Assembly: GCA_002366775.1 (NCBI GenBank)
Contig: DFBW01000141.1
Span: 1,137 to 9,128, forward strand
Source: Roseovarius sp. UBA3070
Lineage (GTDB): Bacteria; Pseudomonadota; Alphaproteobacteria; Rhodobacterales; Rhodobacteraceae
Direction: 5' to 3'
Length of the DNA stretch: 7,992 nucleotides
In this document: positions 1 through 6,304 of the stretch, piece after piece
Layout: every line of letters starts with the position of its first letter
Numbering within the stretch: position 1 is the stretch's first letter
The notes under the pieces: model-generated
What the model was told of the DNA's origin: nothing
Seen by the model: only the letters and a program-made list of their open reading frames with translations
Database searches by the model: none
Translations under genes and position numbers: made by a program

Positions 1-632
1 CCCGGTTGGGTGGATATGACGAAGACGAAGTGCCTGACGAAGATCAGATGGCCGAGCTGGGAGCCGCCGATCTGGACGGGCCATTGCACCTGCTGCTAGG
101 CGTGAAACCCGATGTCATTTTGTATGGGTGCACCTCTGCCACCCTCGCGCATGGCCCGGCGTTTGATCGTGATTTAAGTGCCAGGATCAAAGACCTTAGT
201 GGGGCTCAGACCGTCACTGCTGCGGGGGCTTTGGTGCATGCGCTACGCGGCCTTGAGGCCACCCAAATCGCCTTTGCTTCGCCCTATGTGGCCAGCCTCA
301 ATGACCGTGCGATTGCGTTCCTGGCGGATGAAGGGATTGCCAGCGTTTCGCGTGCAGATGTTACCGAGCGTTTGGGCAATGCCGGGCAGGGGGCCATGCC
401 ACCGGATGCTGTGGTGAAACTGGCGTTGCAGGCAGATAGCCCACAAGCGCAAGTGGTGGTGTTGTCGTGCACCGATATGCGCTCAACCGAAGTGATCGCG
501 GAAATTGAAAACCAACTTGGCAAACCCGTGGTGACATCAAATCAGGCAATGATGTTCCAAACCATGCAATTGCTGGGCTTGGATGAAGTGCCCAAGGGCT
601 TTGGCCGACTGTTTGAAAGTAACGCACATTGA
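1..632 (+). CDS. Maleate cis-trans isomerase / Asp-Glu racemase family protein (5' end missing)
   Basis: Cytoplasmic cofactor-free isomerase or racemase of the family that includes maleate isomerase, arylmalonate decarboxylase and Asp/Glu racemases. The reading frame is open to the left edge. The first possible start, a TTG at 6, is not credible because the protein would lack roughly the first 35-40 residues of the fold. Counting from that TTG, the two catalytic-type cysteines are both visible: C42 in YGCTSAT (codon 129-131) and C155 in VLSCTDMRS (codon 468-470). Arylmalonate decarboxylases keep only one of the pair, so two cysteines favour an isomerase or racemase. The segments SPYVASLND (92-100) and VVTSNQAMMF near the C terminus fit the maleate-isomerase branch. 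Its stop overlaps the next start (TTGA, 629-632), so it is translationally coupled to the MmgE/PrpD gene. Family is firm. Maleate as substrate is a guess, and an alkylmalonate or aspartate-like acid is equally possible. Confidence 0.88.
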   Translation, partial: RLGGYDEDEVPDEDQMAELGAADLDGPLHLLLGVKPDVILYGCTSATLAHGPAFDRDLSARIKDLSGAQTVTAAGALVHALRGLEATQIAFASPYVASLNDRAIAFLADEGIASVSRADVTERLGNAGQGAMPPDAVVKLALQADSPQAQVVVLSCTDMRSTEVIAEIENQLGKPVVTSNQAMMFQTMQLLGLDEVPKGFGRLFESNAH

Positions 633-2014
633 CATCGCCCCAACGAAAAATTGCCCAACCGAATGATGCGCAGTTTGCCCGCATTGCCGAGTTTGTACTC
701 GATCGTGATCTGGCGGTGCCCGAAGCTGCCCTGCGCCATTGCGCCACGTTGCTGATCGACACGCTGGGCGTGGCCGCGGGGGCAACTGTGCTGGATGTGG
801 GCCGCATCGCCCGTGATCATGCCGCTGAATTCCATGCAGCCGGATCCGAGGCGAGTGCCGCAACAATGCTGTTTGATGGGCGGCGCGTCAGCATTCCGGG
901 GGCGGCTTGGGCCTTGGTCACGCAAATTGACAACCTGGATGGGCATGATGGGTATATGCCCACCAAAGGACATATCGGATGCGCTGTGGTGCCGACACTG
1001 TTCGCCTTTGCGCAACATTATCCTGACCTGACAGGCCCTCAGGCGCTGACAGCCCTGGCTATGGCTTACGAAATCAGCGCCTGCGCCGGAACTGCGTTGC
1101 ATGCCACGGTCAGTGATTATCACACGTCCGGTGCATGGAATGCCTTGGGTGTGGCGGCGCTGGGCTGTCGGTTGAAAGGCGCGGATGCAGGCATGTTGCG
1201 CCACGCGCTTGGCATCGCCGAATATCACGGCCCCCGCAGCCAGATGATGCGCGAGATCGACAATCCAACCATGCTGCATGATGGCTCGGGTATGGGCGCG
1301 ATGGTTGGGGCCAAGGCGGCATTGCTGGCGATGCGTGGCTTCACCGGTGCCCCCGCCATCACAGCCGAAGCCGAGGAGGCCGCCGAATACTGGCAAGACC
1401 TTACGACGCAATGGACCGTGGCATTGAACTACATCAAGCCCTACCCCTGCTGCCGCTGGGCCCATGCTGCGATAGATGCCGTGCGCCAGTTGATGCTCTC
1501 GGACGGGGTGAGCGCTGACAACGTGGCCTCTATCGAAGTGCACACATTTGACGAGGCCGCCCGCCTGTTTGCGGGCCTGCCCGAAACCACCACACAAGCG
1601 CAATATTCGATGAATTTTGTCATCGCCACGATGCTGAAACACGGCCATATTGCACCGGGTCATATTGAGGGCGCGGGATTAAACGACCCTGACATTGCAG
1701 CACTTATTCCCAAGGTCAAAGCCATGCCTGTGGATCATCACAATGCGCGTTTTCCGGCGGGCCGCTGGTCGGATGTGGAGGTGGTGCTCACAGATGGTCG
1801 CCGCTTGAATTCGGGTGATGTGACCGCACGCGGCGGACCGGATGCCTGGATGAGCGACACCGAAGTTGAAGAAAAGTTTCATGTGTTTTGCTCTGGTGTA
1901 CTCAGTGATGCGCGCAGTCGGGCCATCTGGGCGATGCGCGACCGCTTGCTTGACCCCTCCAGCCGCTTCACAGACCTTGCAAGCCTGATCCAGCAACCCG
2001 GAGATGCGATATGA
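629..2014 (+). CDS. MmgE/PrpD family protein (2-methylcitrate dehydratase / cis-aconitate decarboxylase / iminodisuccinate epimerase fold)
   Basis: 461-residue cytoplasmic protein of the MmgE/PrpD family, whose known members act on di- and tricarboxylates: 2-methylcitrate dehydratase, cis-aconitate decarboxylase, iminodisuccinate epimerase. The start is TTG, overlapping the upstream stop as TTGA. A weak GAAAG lies at 614-618, and no in-frame ATG fits the conserved N terminus (FARIAEFVLDRD, then LLIDTLGVAAGA at 41-52). Family landmarks are an IDNLDGHDGYMPTKGHIG block at 100-117 holding acidic residues D104 and D107 and H115, then H165-T166, L216-H217, and the signature KPYPCCRWAH at 270-279 with K270 and H279. 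The lysine that many members carry two residues before the LHxG-like motif appears to be T214 here, judged by eye, so the reaction may differ from the dehydratases. The racemase-like gene before it and the dehydrogenase after it suggest one pathway. The length is normal and the gene is intact. The exact reaction is unknown. Confidence 0.9.
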   Translation: MTSPQRKIAQPNDAQFARIAEFVLDRDLAVPEAALRHCATLLIDTLGVAAGATVLDVGRIARDHAAEFHAAGSEASAATMLFDGRRVSIPGAAWALVTQIDNLDGHDGYMPTKGHIGCAVVPTLFAFAQHYPDLTGPQALTALAMAYEISACAGTALHATVSDYHTSGAWNALGVAALGCRLKGADAGMLRHALGIAEYHGPRSQMMREIDNPTMLHDGSGMGAMVGAKAALLAMRGFTGAPAITAEAEEAAEYWQDLTTQWTVALNYIKPYPCCRWAHAAIDAVRQLMLSDGVSADNVASIEVHTFDEAARLFAGLPETTTQAQYSMNFVIATMLKHGHIAPGHIEGAGLNDPDIAALIPKVKAMPVDHHNARFPAGRWSDVEVVLTDGRRLNSGDVTARGGPDAWMSDTEVEEKFHVFCSGVLSDARSRAIWAMRDRLLDPSSRFTDLASLIQQPGDAI

Positions 2015-2982
2015 CCACCCCCCCTCGTGTGATCGTGCTTGACAGTGATCCCGCCCCGATGATGCAAAGCCTTGCCCAAGCGATGCCAGATGTCATAGCT
2101 GAGGCTTGTGACAGCTATGAAGCGATGCATGATCTGGTGCCCGCGTTCAAACCCGATGTGGTTTACTCCGTCACCTTCGCAGGGCGTGCGGGGTATCCGT
2201 GTGCACCGCTTTATGGCCCGGATGGCCCGGCTTGGATTTCTGTGGGTGGCTCTGGCGTGGATCATCTTGAAACCTGGGATACCGATAAGCTGAGCGTGAC
2301 CAATTCGGCTGGTGTTGCCTCGTCGATGATGGCGGAATATGTCTTTGGCTCTTTGCTGCATTTCACGTTGGATATTGATGGGTTGGCGGCTGATCGCGCT
2401 GCCGGCCACTGGCAAGCCGGGCGGCTGATGCGGCCCCTGCAAGGCAAGACGATGTTGATCGTGGGCCTTGGCCATACCGGGCAGGCTGTGGCCAAACGCG
2501 CCAAGGCGTTTGATATGCATGTCATTGGCACCCGCGCACGGCCTCTCCCTATGCAAGATGTGGATGAGGTGCACGCCAGCGGTGATCTGGACCAGCTGTG
2601 GAAACGCGCCGATTTCGTGGTGATCTCAGTGCCATTGTTGCCCAGCACACGCGCCATGGTTGACGCCCGCGCCTTTGCAGCGATGAAGCCCAGCGCCATA
2701 TTGGTTGATGTGTCACGCGGCGGTGTCGTGGACAGCGATGCATTGGTTAACGCCCTGCGCGCCGGTGCCATTGCACATGCCGCCTTGGATGTGTTCCCAA
2801 CCGAGCCCTTACCCGAGGACAGCCCCGTCTGGGCGTTGGAGAACGTGATCATCTCTCCGCATTGCTCGGCGGTGTTTGAGGGCTGGGCAGCACGGTCATT
2901 CGATATGTTTCTGGACAATTTGCGCCGCTGGCGTGCTGGGGAACCCTTGCATAATATCGTGGACCCGGCGCGCGGCTACTGA
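2011..2982 (+). CDS. D-isomer-specific 2-hydroxyacid dehydrogenase
   Basis: 323-residue cytoplasmic NAD(P)-dependent oxidoreductase that interconverts a 2-hydroxy acid and a 2-oxo acid. The ATG overlaps the MmgE/PrpD stop (ATGA, 2011-2014), with GGAG at 2000-2003 as ribosome binding site. The substrate domain contains SVGGSGVDHL (77-86). The dinucleotide fold has GLGHTG at 152-157. The catalytic triad is complete: R236 in DVSRGGVVD, E265 in PTEPLP and H284 in SPHCSA. After the second strand of the Rossmann fold (VIGTRAR, 171-177) there is no acidic residue to hold the NAD ribose. R175 and R177 stand there instead, which suggests NADP(H) preference, as in glyoxylate/hydroxypyruvate reductases (inference). 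Length is typical of the GhrA-like members. It closes the three-gene overlapping operon, so its substrate is probably a product of the two preceding enzymes, but nothing in the sequence identifies it. Confidence 0.92.
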   Translation: MTTPPRVIVLDSDPAPMMQSLAQAMPDVIAEACDSYEAMHDLVPAFKPDVVYSVTFAGRAGYPCAPLYGPDGPAWISVGGSGVDHLETWDTDKLSVTNSAGVASSMMAEYVFGSLLHFTLDIDGLAADRAAGHWQAGRLMRPLQGKTMLIVGLGHTGQAVAKRAKAFDMHVIGTRARPLPMQDVDEVHASGDLDQLWKRADFVVISVPLLPSTRAMVDARAFAAMKPSAILVDVSRGGVVDSDALVNALRAGAIAHAALDVFPTEPLPEDSPVWALENVIISPHCSAVFEGWAARSFDMFLDNLRRWRAGEPLHNIVDPARGY

Positions 2983-2989
2983 CGCATGA

Positions 2990-3018
2990 TTGTCTTCCTG
3001 CTCTGACATTTCTATTCT
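2990..3018 (+). promoter_or_regulatory. Candidate sigma-70 promoter for dctBD
   Basis: TTGTCT (2990-2995) and TATTCT (3013-3018) are separated by exactly 17 bases, each matching 4 of 6 consensus positions. It lies in the 57-base gap between the enzyme operon and dctB and would start transcription near 3025. The match is modest. dctBD could also be read from the upstream operon, since no terminator is visible in the gap. Confidence 0.33.
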
Positions 3019-3021
3019 GTC

Positions 3022-3035
3022 CCTCCCTACGGAGG
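3022..3035 (+). promoter_or_regulatory. Shine-Dalgarno of dctB inside a small hairpin
   Basis: CCTCC (3022-3026) and GGAGG (3031-3035) are exact reverse complements around a CTAC loop. The right arm is the strong ribosome binding site of dctB, four bases before the ATG at 3040. In a transcript that contains both arms the site could be masked. A transcript starting near 3025 would lack most of the left arm. Confidence 0.5.
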
Positions 3036-3039
3036 AACA

Positions 3040-4773
3040 ATGCACAGGGTTCAGGTCATATTGGCGTTTTTGGCGGCGGTGGTCATTTTTTCCGCCGGGG
3101 TTTGGTGGATTGGCTATCGCTCGGCCATCGGCCAGGTATCTGATCAAGGTGCCGCTGTGCTGCGCTCAGCCTCGGATCGGTTGGCCGGGCAGCTTAGCCG
3201 GTATCGCCTGTTGGCCGTCACAATGGCTGATCATCCTGATATTGTCGCTTTGGCAAATGGTCAGGGCAGCCCTGCCATTGTGGAGCCGCTTTTGTTGCAA
3301 ACAGCTGACTTCAGCGGCGCGCTTGAGATCTCGTTTCTGTCGCCCTCAGGTCAACGCATTGCCAGTTCAGCAGGTGATCAGGGGGCCACGCAGGGCGCCG
3401 ACCAAACAGTATTACAACGCCCGATGACCGGGGCGCTTGGGTTCAGCCATGGCCAATCTGACGACCGGACCCTGCGGGACTTTGCCTTTCTGGCCCCTGT
3501 ACACACCCCGACGGGAATTGCAGGCACCCTGGCTGTGCGTGTCGATATGGAAACGGTCGAAGAATCCGATTGGCGTGGCGCGCCACAAGTGGTTCTGTTC
3601 ACCGATGACACCGGTCTGATATTCATTTCCAACCGCTCAGAGTTGTTGTTCCGGCAATTCTCGCCCACTGAAAAAGGCACAGGGTTTGGCCCTGACCAAA
3701 GCTGGCAGGTGCGGGGGCTGACACTGTGGTCCACCTCCGAAAGCCGCTATGTGCCGGACCGCGCTGTGTACGAAACGCTGCCTCTGCCAGTGATTGGTAT
3801 GACCGGGCATTCATTGATTTCCACCCGCCCGGCAGAACGTATCGCCCTGTTGCAGGCGGCGGTAACGGCTGCACTTTGCCTGGCCTTCGGCGCGATCCTG
3901 TTCTGGGCGACAGAACGCAGACGCACGCTTGCCCAGGCCAATACCCGGTTGGAAATGCGTGTGGCCGAGCGCACGCAAGAGCTGACCCACACCAATACCC
4001 AACTGCGCCAGGAAGTCACCGAACGACAGGACGCCGAAGCGGCGCTGCGCCGCGCTCAGGCCGATCTGGTGCAAGCGGCCAAACTCTCGGCGCTTGGCCA
4101 AATGTCAGCAGGCATCAGCCACGAGTTGAACCAGCCCCTGATGGCGATCCAGTCCTTTTCGGAAAACGCCCAGCTGTTTATGGACAAGGATCAACCCGAG
4201 CAGGCCCACGCCAATCTGGGCCGCATCGCTGAACTGTCACGCCGCATGGGCCGGATCATCAAAAACCTGCGCGCCTTTGCTCGCCAGGAAACCGAGCCGA
4301 TGACACGCGTTGATATTGCGGCCGTTATTCAGGCTGTGTTGGAACTGGCCGAAACTCGTATCTCAAATGAGGCTGTTCGCCTTGAATATGAGCCATCCAA
4401 AACGCCGGTCTTTGTGCACGGAGGAGAAGTCCGCCTGCAACAGGTGATCATGAACCTTTTGAGCAATGCTATGGATGCCATGGGCGGACAAAATGACAAG
4501 CTGATTGAGATCGGGATTACCGCCGATGCCGGGAATATTCTGGTCAATATTCGTGACAACGGGCCGGGTCTGGATGACCCCGAAAAGATCTTTGATCCGT
4601 TCTATTCCACCAAGGAAGTTGGTCAATCCGAGGGCATGGGACTGGGGCTGTCGATTTCATATGGATTGGTTCAAAGTTTTGGCGGCGCCATCACTGGGCG
4701 CAATCATCCCCAAGGTGGGGCGATCTTTCAGATCAAACTGGCCGCGGCCCACATTCAGGAGGCCGCAGCATGA
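3040..4773 (+). CDS. dctB: DctB-type C4-dicarboxylate sensor histidine kinase
   Basis: 577-residue inner-membrane sensor kinase. The ATG follows GGAGGA at 3031-3036. A first membrane segment lies at about residues 5-26. A periplasmic sensing region of about 240 residues (27-265), probably a double Cache domain as in known DctB proteins, includes VVLFTDDTGLIFISNRSELL (184-203). The second membrane segment is at about 268-290. A coiled coil follows directly (about 293-345), with no obvious HAMP domain, as is usual for DctB. The kinase core is complete: H-box with phosphorylated H361 in ISHELNQPLMAI, N-box around QQVIMNLLSNAMDAM (467-481), G1 DNGPGL (506-511), F-box IFDPFYSTK (517-525) and G2 GMGLGLS (532-538). 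It should phosphorylate DctD, whose gene overlaps its stop by ATGA. Its position beside dctPQ points to a small dicarboxylate as signal, but the exact ligand is not readable. Confidence 0.93.
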   Translation: MHRVQVILAFLAAVVIFSAGVWWIGYRSAIGQVSDQGAAVLRSASDRLAGQLSRYRLLAVTMADHPDIVALANGQGSPAIVEPLLLQTADFSGALEISFLSPSGQRIASSAGDQGATQGADQTVLQRPMTGALGFSHGQSDDRTLRDFAFLAPVHTPTGIAGTLAVRVDMETVEESDWRGAPQVVLFTDDTGLIFISNRSELLFRQFSPTEKGTGFGPDQSWQVRGLTLWSTSESRYVPDRAVYETLPLPVIGMTGHSLISTRPAERIALLQAAVTAALCLAFGAILFWATERRRTLAQANTRLEMRVAERTQELTHTNTQLRQEVTERQDAEAALRRAQADLVQAAKLSALGQMSAGISHELNQPLMAIQSFSENAQLFMDKDQPEQAHANLGRIAELSRRMGRIIKNLRAFARQETEPMTRVDIAAVIQAVLELAETRISNEAVRLEYEPSKTPVFVHGGEVRLQQVIMNLLSNAMDAMGGQNDKLIEIGITADAGNILVNIRDNGPGLDDPEKIFDPFYSTKEVGQSEGMGLGLSISYGLVQSFGGAITGRNHPQGGAIFQIKLAAAHIQEAAA

Positions 4774-5999
4774 GCGCGCGTGTGTTATTGGTGGATGACG
4801 ACCAATTCGTACGCGAGGCTTTGGGTCAGACTCTGATATTGGCCAATTACAGCGTGACCGTCGCCGCCAGCTTTGTTGAGGCCAAGGAACACATCACACC
4901 TGAGTTCGAGGGTGTGATCCTGTCGGATATTCGGATGCCGGGTAAAGACGGATTTGACCTGCTGGCCTACGCGCGCCAAATAGACAGCGCCCTGCCGGTT
5001 ATTTTGCTGACAGGTGAAGGCGATATTCCCATGGCCGTGCGCGGCATGTCGGATGGTGCCTATAGTTTTCTGGAAAAACCCTGCCCTCCTAAAGAACTGC
5101 TTTCGGTGGTTGAACGGGCCATGCAAACCCGCCAACTGGTGTTGGAAAATCGTAAGTTGAAGCACCGGTTGGAAACCGGCGATGCCGCGGCCCGGCTGCT
5201 GTTTGGCACGTCGCATCTGGCCGATGCCCTGCGCCAGAGTGTTCGCGCCGCTGCCCGCACAAATGCTGCAATTCTGATCACAGGTGCACCGGGTGCGGGC
5301 ATCGCCAAAGTGGCCCATGTGATCCATCTTCTTGCATCTGCTGATCTGCCATTTGAAAGGCGTGCTGGCTCGGTGCTCACCCCAGGGGGTCTTGCCGATG
5401 CAGTGTCTTTGGCCGGGTCGGGCACCCTGTTTATTGATGAGGTAGCCTGCCTGCCCCCCGACACCCAGCTTGCGATCTATGACGTATTGGATCCCGGCAT
5501 TGGCCCTCGCCCTCGCATATTAGGTGGCAGCTATCGTGATGTGGAAGCCGAGGCACATGCCGGGCGTTTCAATCCCGATTTGTTTTACCGGCTAAACGTT
5601 GTGTCTGTGCATATTCCGGCGCTCAAGGACCGGCCCGAGGATATCCCAGTGTTGTTTCGCCACTATGTGCAATCTGCATCAGAACAAGCGCAACTGCCGC
5701 AGCCCGAGATCCCACCAGATGTGGTCAGCCGCCTGATGTCGCGTGATTGGCCGGGCAACGCCCGCGATCTGATGAACGCAGCCACGCGGTTTGTGCTGGG
5801 TCTGTCTGATTTCGATTCATCAAAGGCGCTGGGCCTGTCCGATCAGATGATGCAGGTCGAAAGCGCTTTGCTTGTTCAGGCCCTGCGCCAGCACGCTGGC
5901 AATGCCACTGAGGCCGCCAAAGCGCTGCGACTGCCCCGCAAAACCTTTTATGACAAACTTGCGCGCCACGCCATTCGTGCCGAAATCTATCGTGGTTAA
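4770..5999 (+). CDS. dctD: DctD-type response regulator with a degenerate AAA+ domain lacking GAFTGA
   Basis: 409-residue cytoplasmic response regulator paired with DctB. The start ATG overlaps the dctB stop (ATGA), with AGGAGG at 4757-4762. The receiver domain (1-120) is intact: acidic pocket D9-D11, phosphorylated D53 in SDIRMPG, T81 and K103. The central AAA+ domain (about 143-340) is recognisable but eroded. Walker A reads GAPGAGIAK (172-180), with I178 where the lysine belongs. The GAFTGA loop is absent: only 45 residues separate Walker A from Walker B, about 20 fewer than in NtrC. The stretch from Walker B (FIDE, D223-E224) to the arginine-finger region is also about 13 residues short. 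The first of the two finger arginines is N268 (RFNPDLFYRL), the second is kept as R274. WPGNARDL (327-334) carries the sensor II arginine. A Fis-type helix-turn-helix occupies about 366-402. Canonical DctD is about 440-460 residues. The frame is continuous, so this looks like a specialised regulator rather than a pseudogene. Confidence 0.92.
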   Translation: MSARVLLVDDDQFVREALGQTLILANYSVTVAASFVEAKEHITPEFEGVILSDIRMPGKDGFDLLAYARQIDSALPVILLTGEGDIPMAVRGMSDGAYSFLEKPCPPKELLSVVERAMQTRQLVLENRKLKHRLETGDAAARLLFGTSHLADALRQSVRAAARTNAAILITGAPGAGIAKVAHVIHLLASADLPFERRAGSVLTPGGLADAVSLAGSGTLFIDEVACLPPDTQLAIYDVLDPGIGPRPRILGGSYRDVEAEAHAGRFNPDLFYRLNVVSVHIPALKDRPEDIPVLFRHYVQSASEQAQLPQPEIPPDVVSRLMSRDWPGNARDLMNAATRFVLGLSDFDSSKALGLSDQMMQVESALLVQALRQHAGNATEAAKALRLPRKTFYDKLARHAIRAEIYRG

Positions 6000-6054
6000 G
6001 CCCCCTGGCGTTGCCGCGCTCTGGCGGCCTGCTTTGCCAGCAATCAGGGCCAGT

Positions 6055-6080
6055 TGGGTGTGCGGATACACGCACATCCA
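6055..6080. promoter_or_regulatory. Imperfect palindrome, candidate DctD operator
   Basis: The arms TGGGTGTGCG (6055-6064) and CGCACATCCA (6071-6080) pair at 9 of 10 positions around the spacer GATACA. The core TGTGCG/CGCACA is perfect. No T-run follows, so it is not a terminator. Its position about 222 bases before the dctP ATG is enhancer-like. Rhizobial DctD sites are, as I recall, also GTGCG-type dyads, but I could not check this. Confidence 0.55.
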
Positions 6081-6207
6081 TCATCCCGACATGTGTGAGA
6101 TTCCGCCCACTTGCGCGAAATCGAGACATCAGACCACAGGCAGGAATGGCGTAACCTATTGTTTCGTTATCGTTTTACTTGTGCTGGGACACCCCTTCCC
6201 GTTCCCC

Positions 6208-6236
6208 TTGCGGTAATGCCTCTCCTGCGCTCAAAT
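6208..6236 (+). promoter_or_regulatory. Weak sigma-70-like promoter candidate for dctP
   Basis: TTGCGG (6208-6213) and TCAAAT (6231-6236) are 17 bases apart, matching 3 and 4 of 6 consensus positions. This is the best pair I can find by eye in the gap. A weak core promoter is what an activator-dependent gene would have, but the match is near chance level. Confidence 0.22.
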
Positions 6237-6276
6237 GACGGTATTCGCATCTGAAAAGGTGCTGATTGCCTGTGAA

Positions 6277-6304
6277 ATGATCGATTCGGGAGGAAAAAGA
6301 TCAT
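6277..6304 (+). promoter_or_regulatory. dctP ribosome binding site flanked by a short inverted repeat
   Basis: GGGAGG at 6288-6293 lies nine bases before the dctP ATG and fixes the start. ATGATC (6277-6282) and GATCAT (6299-6304) are perfect complements flanking it, and the right arm includes the first two bases of the start codon. Six pairs with a 16-base loop would be a weak structure, so the binding site is certain and the hairpin doubtful. Confidence 0.45.

Larger units (their letters stand above)
6000..6302. other. Regulatory gap between dctD and dctP
   Basis: 303 bases without a convincing gene. It holds the 26-base imperfect palindrome at 6055-6080, a weak sigma-70-like pair at 6208-6236, and the dctP ribosome binding site. 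A short inverted repeat just after dctD (CTGGC 6021-6025, GCCAG 6036-6040) has no T-run, so it is not a clear terminator for dctBD. Scanning every GG on the + strand of the gap, none is followed ten bases later by GC, so no sigma-54 promoter of normal spacing points at dctP. Confidence 0.7.

Noticed and set aside
542..1663. Long open frame on the - strand (373 codons) opposite the MmgE/PrpD gene
   Set aside because: Its translation shows no family motif, is rich in His, Arg, Cys and Gln as antisense frames of GC-rich genes are, and lies fully opposite a clearly recognised protein.
1879..2574. 231-codon open frame on the - strand across the MmgE/PrpD-dehydrogenase junction
   Set aside because: It spans the junction of two well-supported genes, has an antisense-like composition and no recognisable domain.
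3726..4232. 168-codon + strand frame inside dctB
   Set aside because: It is out of frame with a complete histidine kinase and its composition (Gly, Arg, Pro, His rich) is that of a shadow frame.
6022..6037. TGGC-N8-TTGC as a sigma-54 promoter
   Set aside because: The spacing is one base too long, it lies only about 25 bases after dctD and about 265 bases before dctP, and sigma-54 promoters do not tolerate such spacing changes well.
6021..6040. Inverted repeat CTGGC/GCCAG after dctD as a terminator
   Set aside because: Only five pairs with a 10-base loop and no following T-run.
5872..6216. 114-codon + strand frame running from dctD into the gap, with an internal ATG at 6091 that could give a peptide of about 41 codons
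   Set aside because: The first part is an out-of-frame shadow of the dctD helix-turn-helix region. The internal ATG has no ribosome binding site and the peptide has no recognisable feature.
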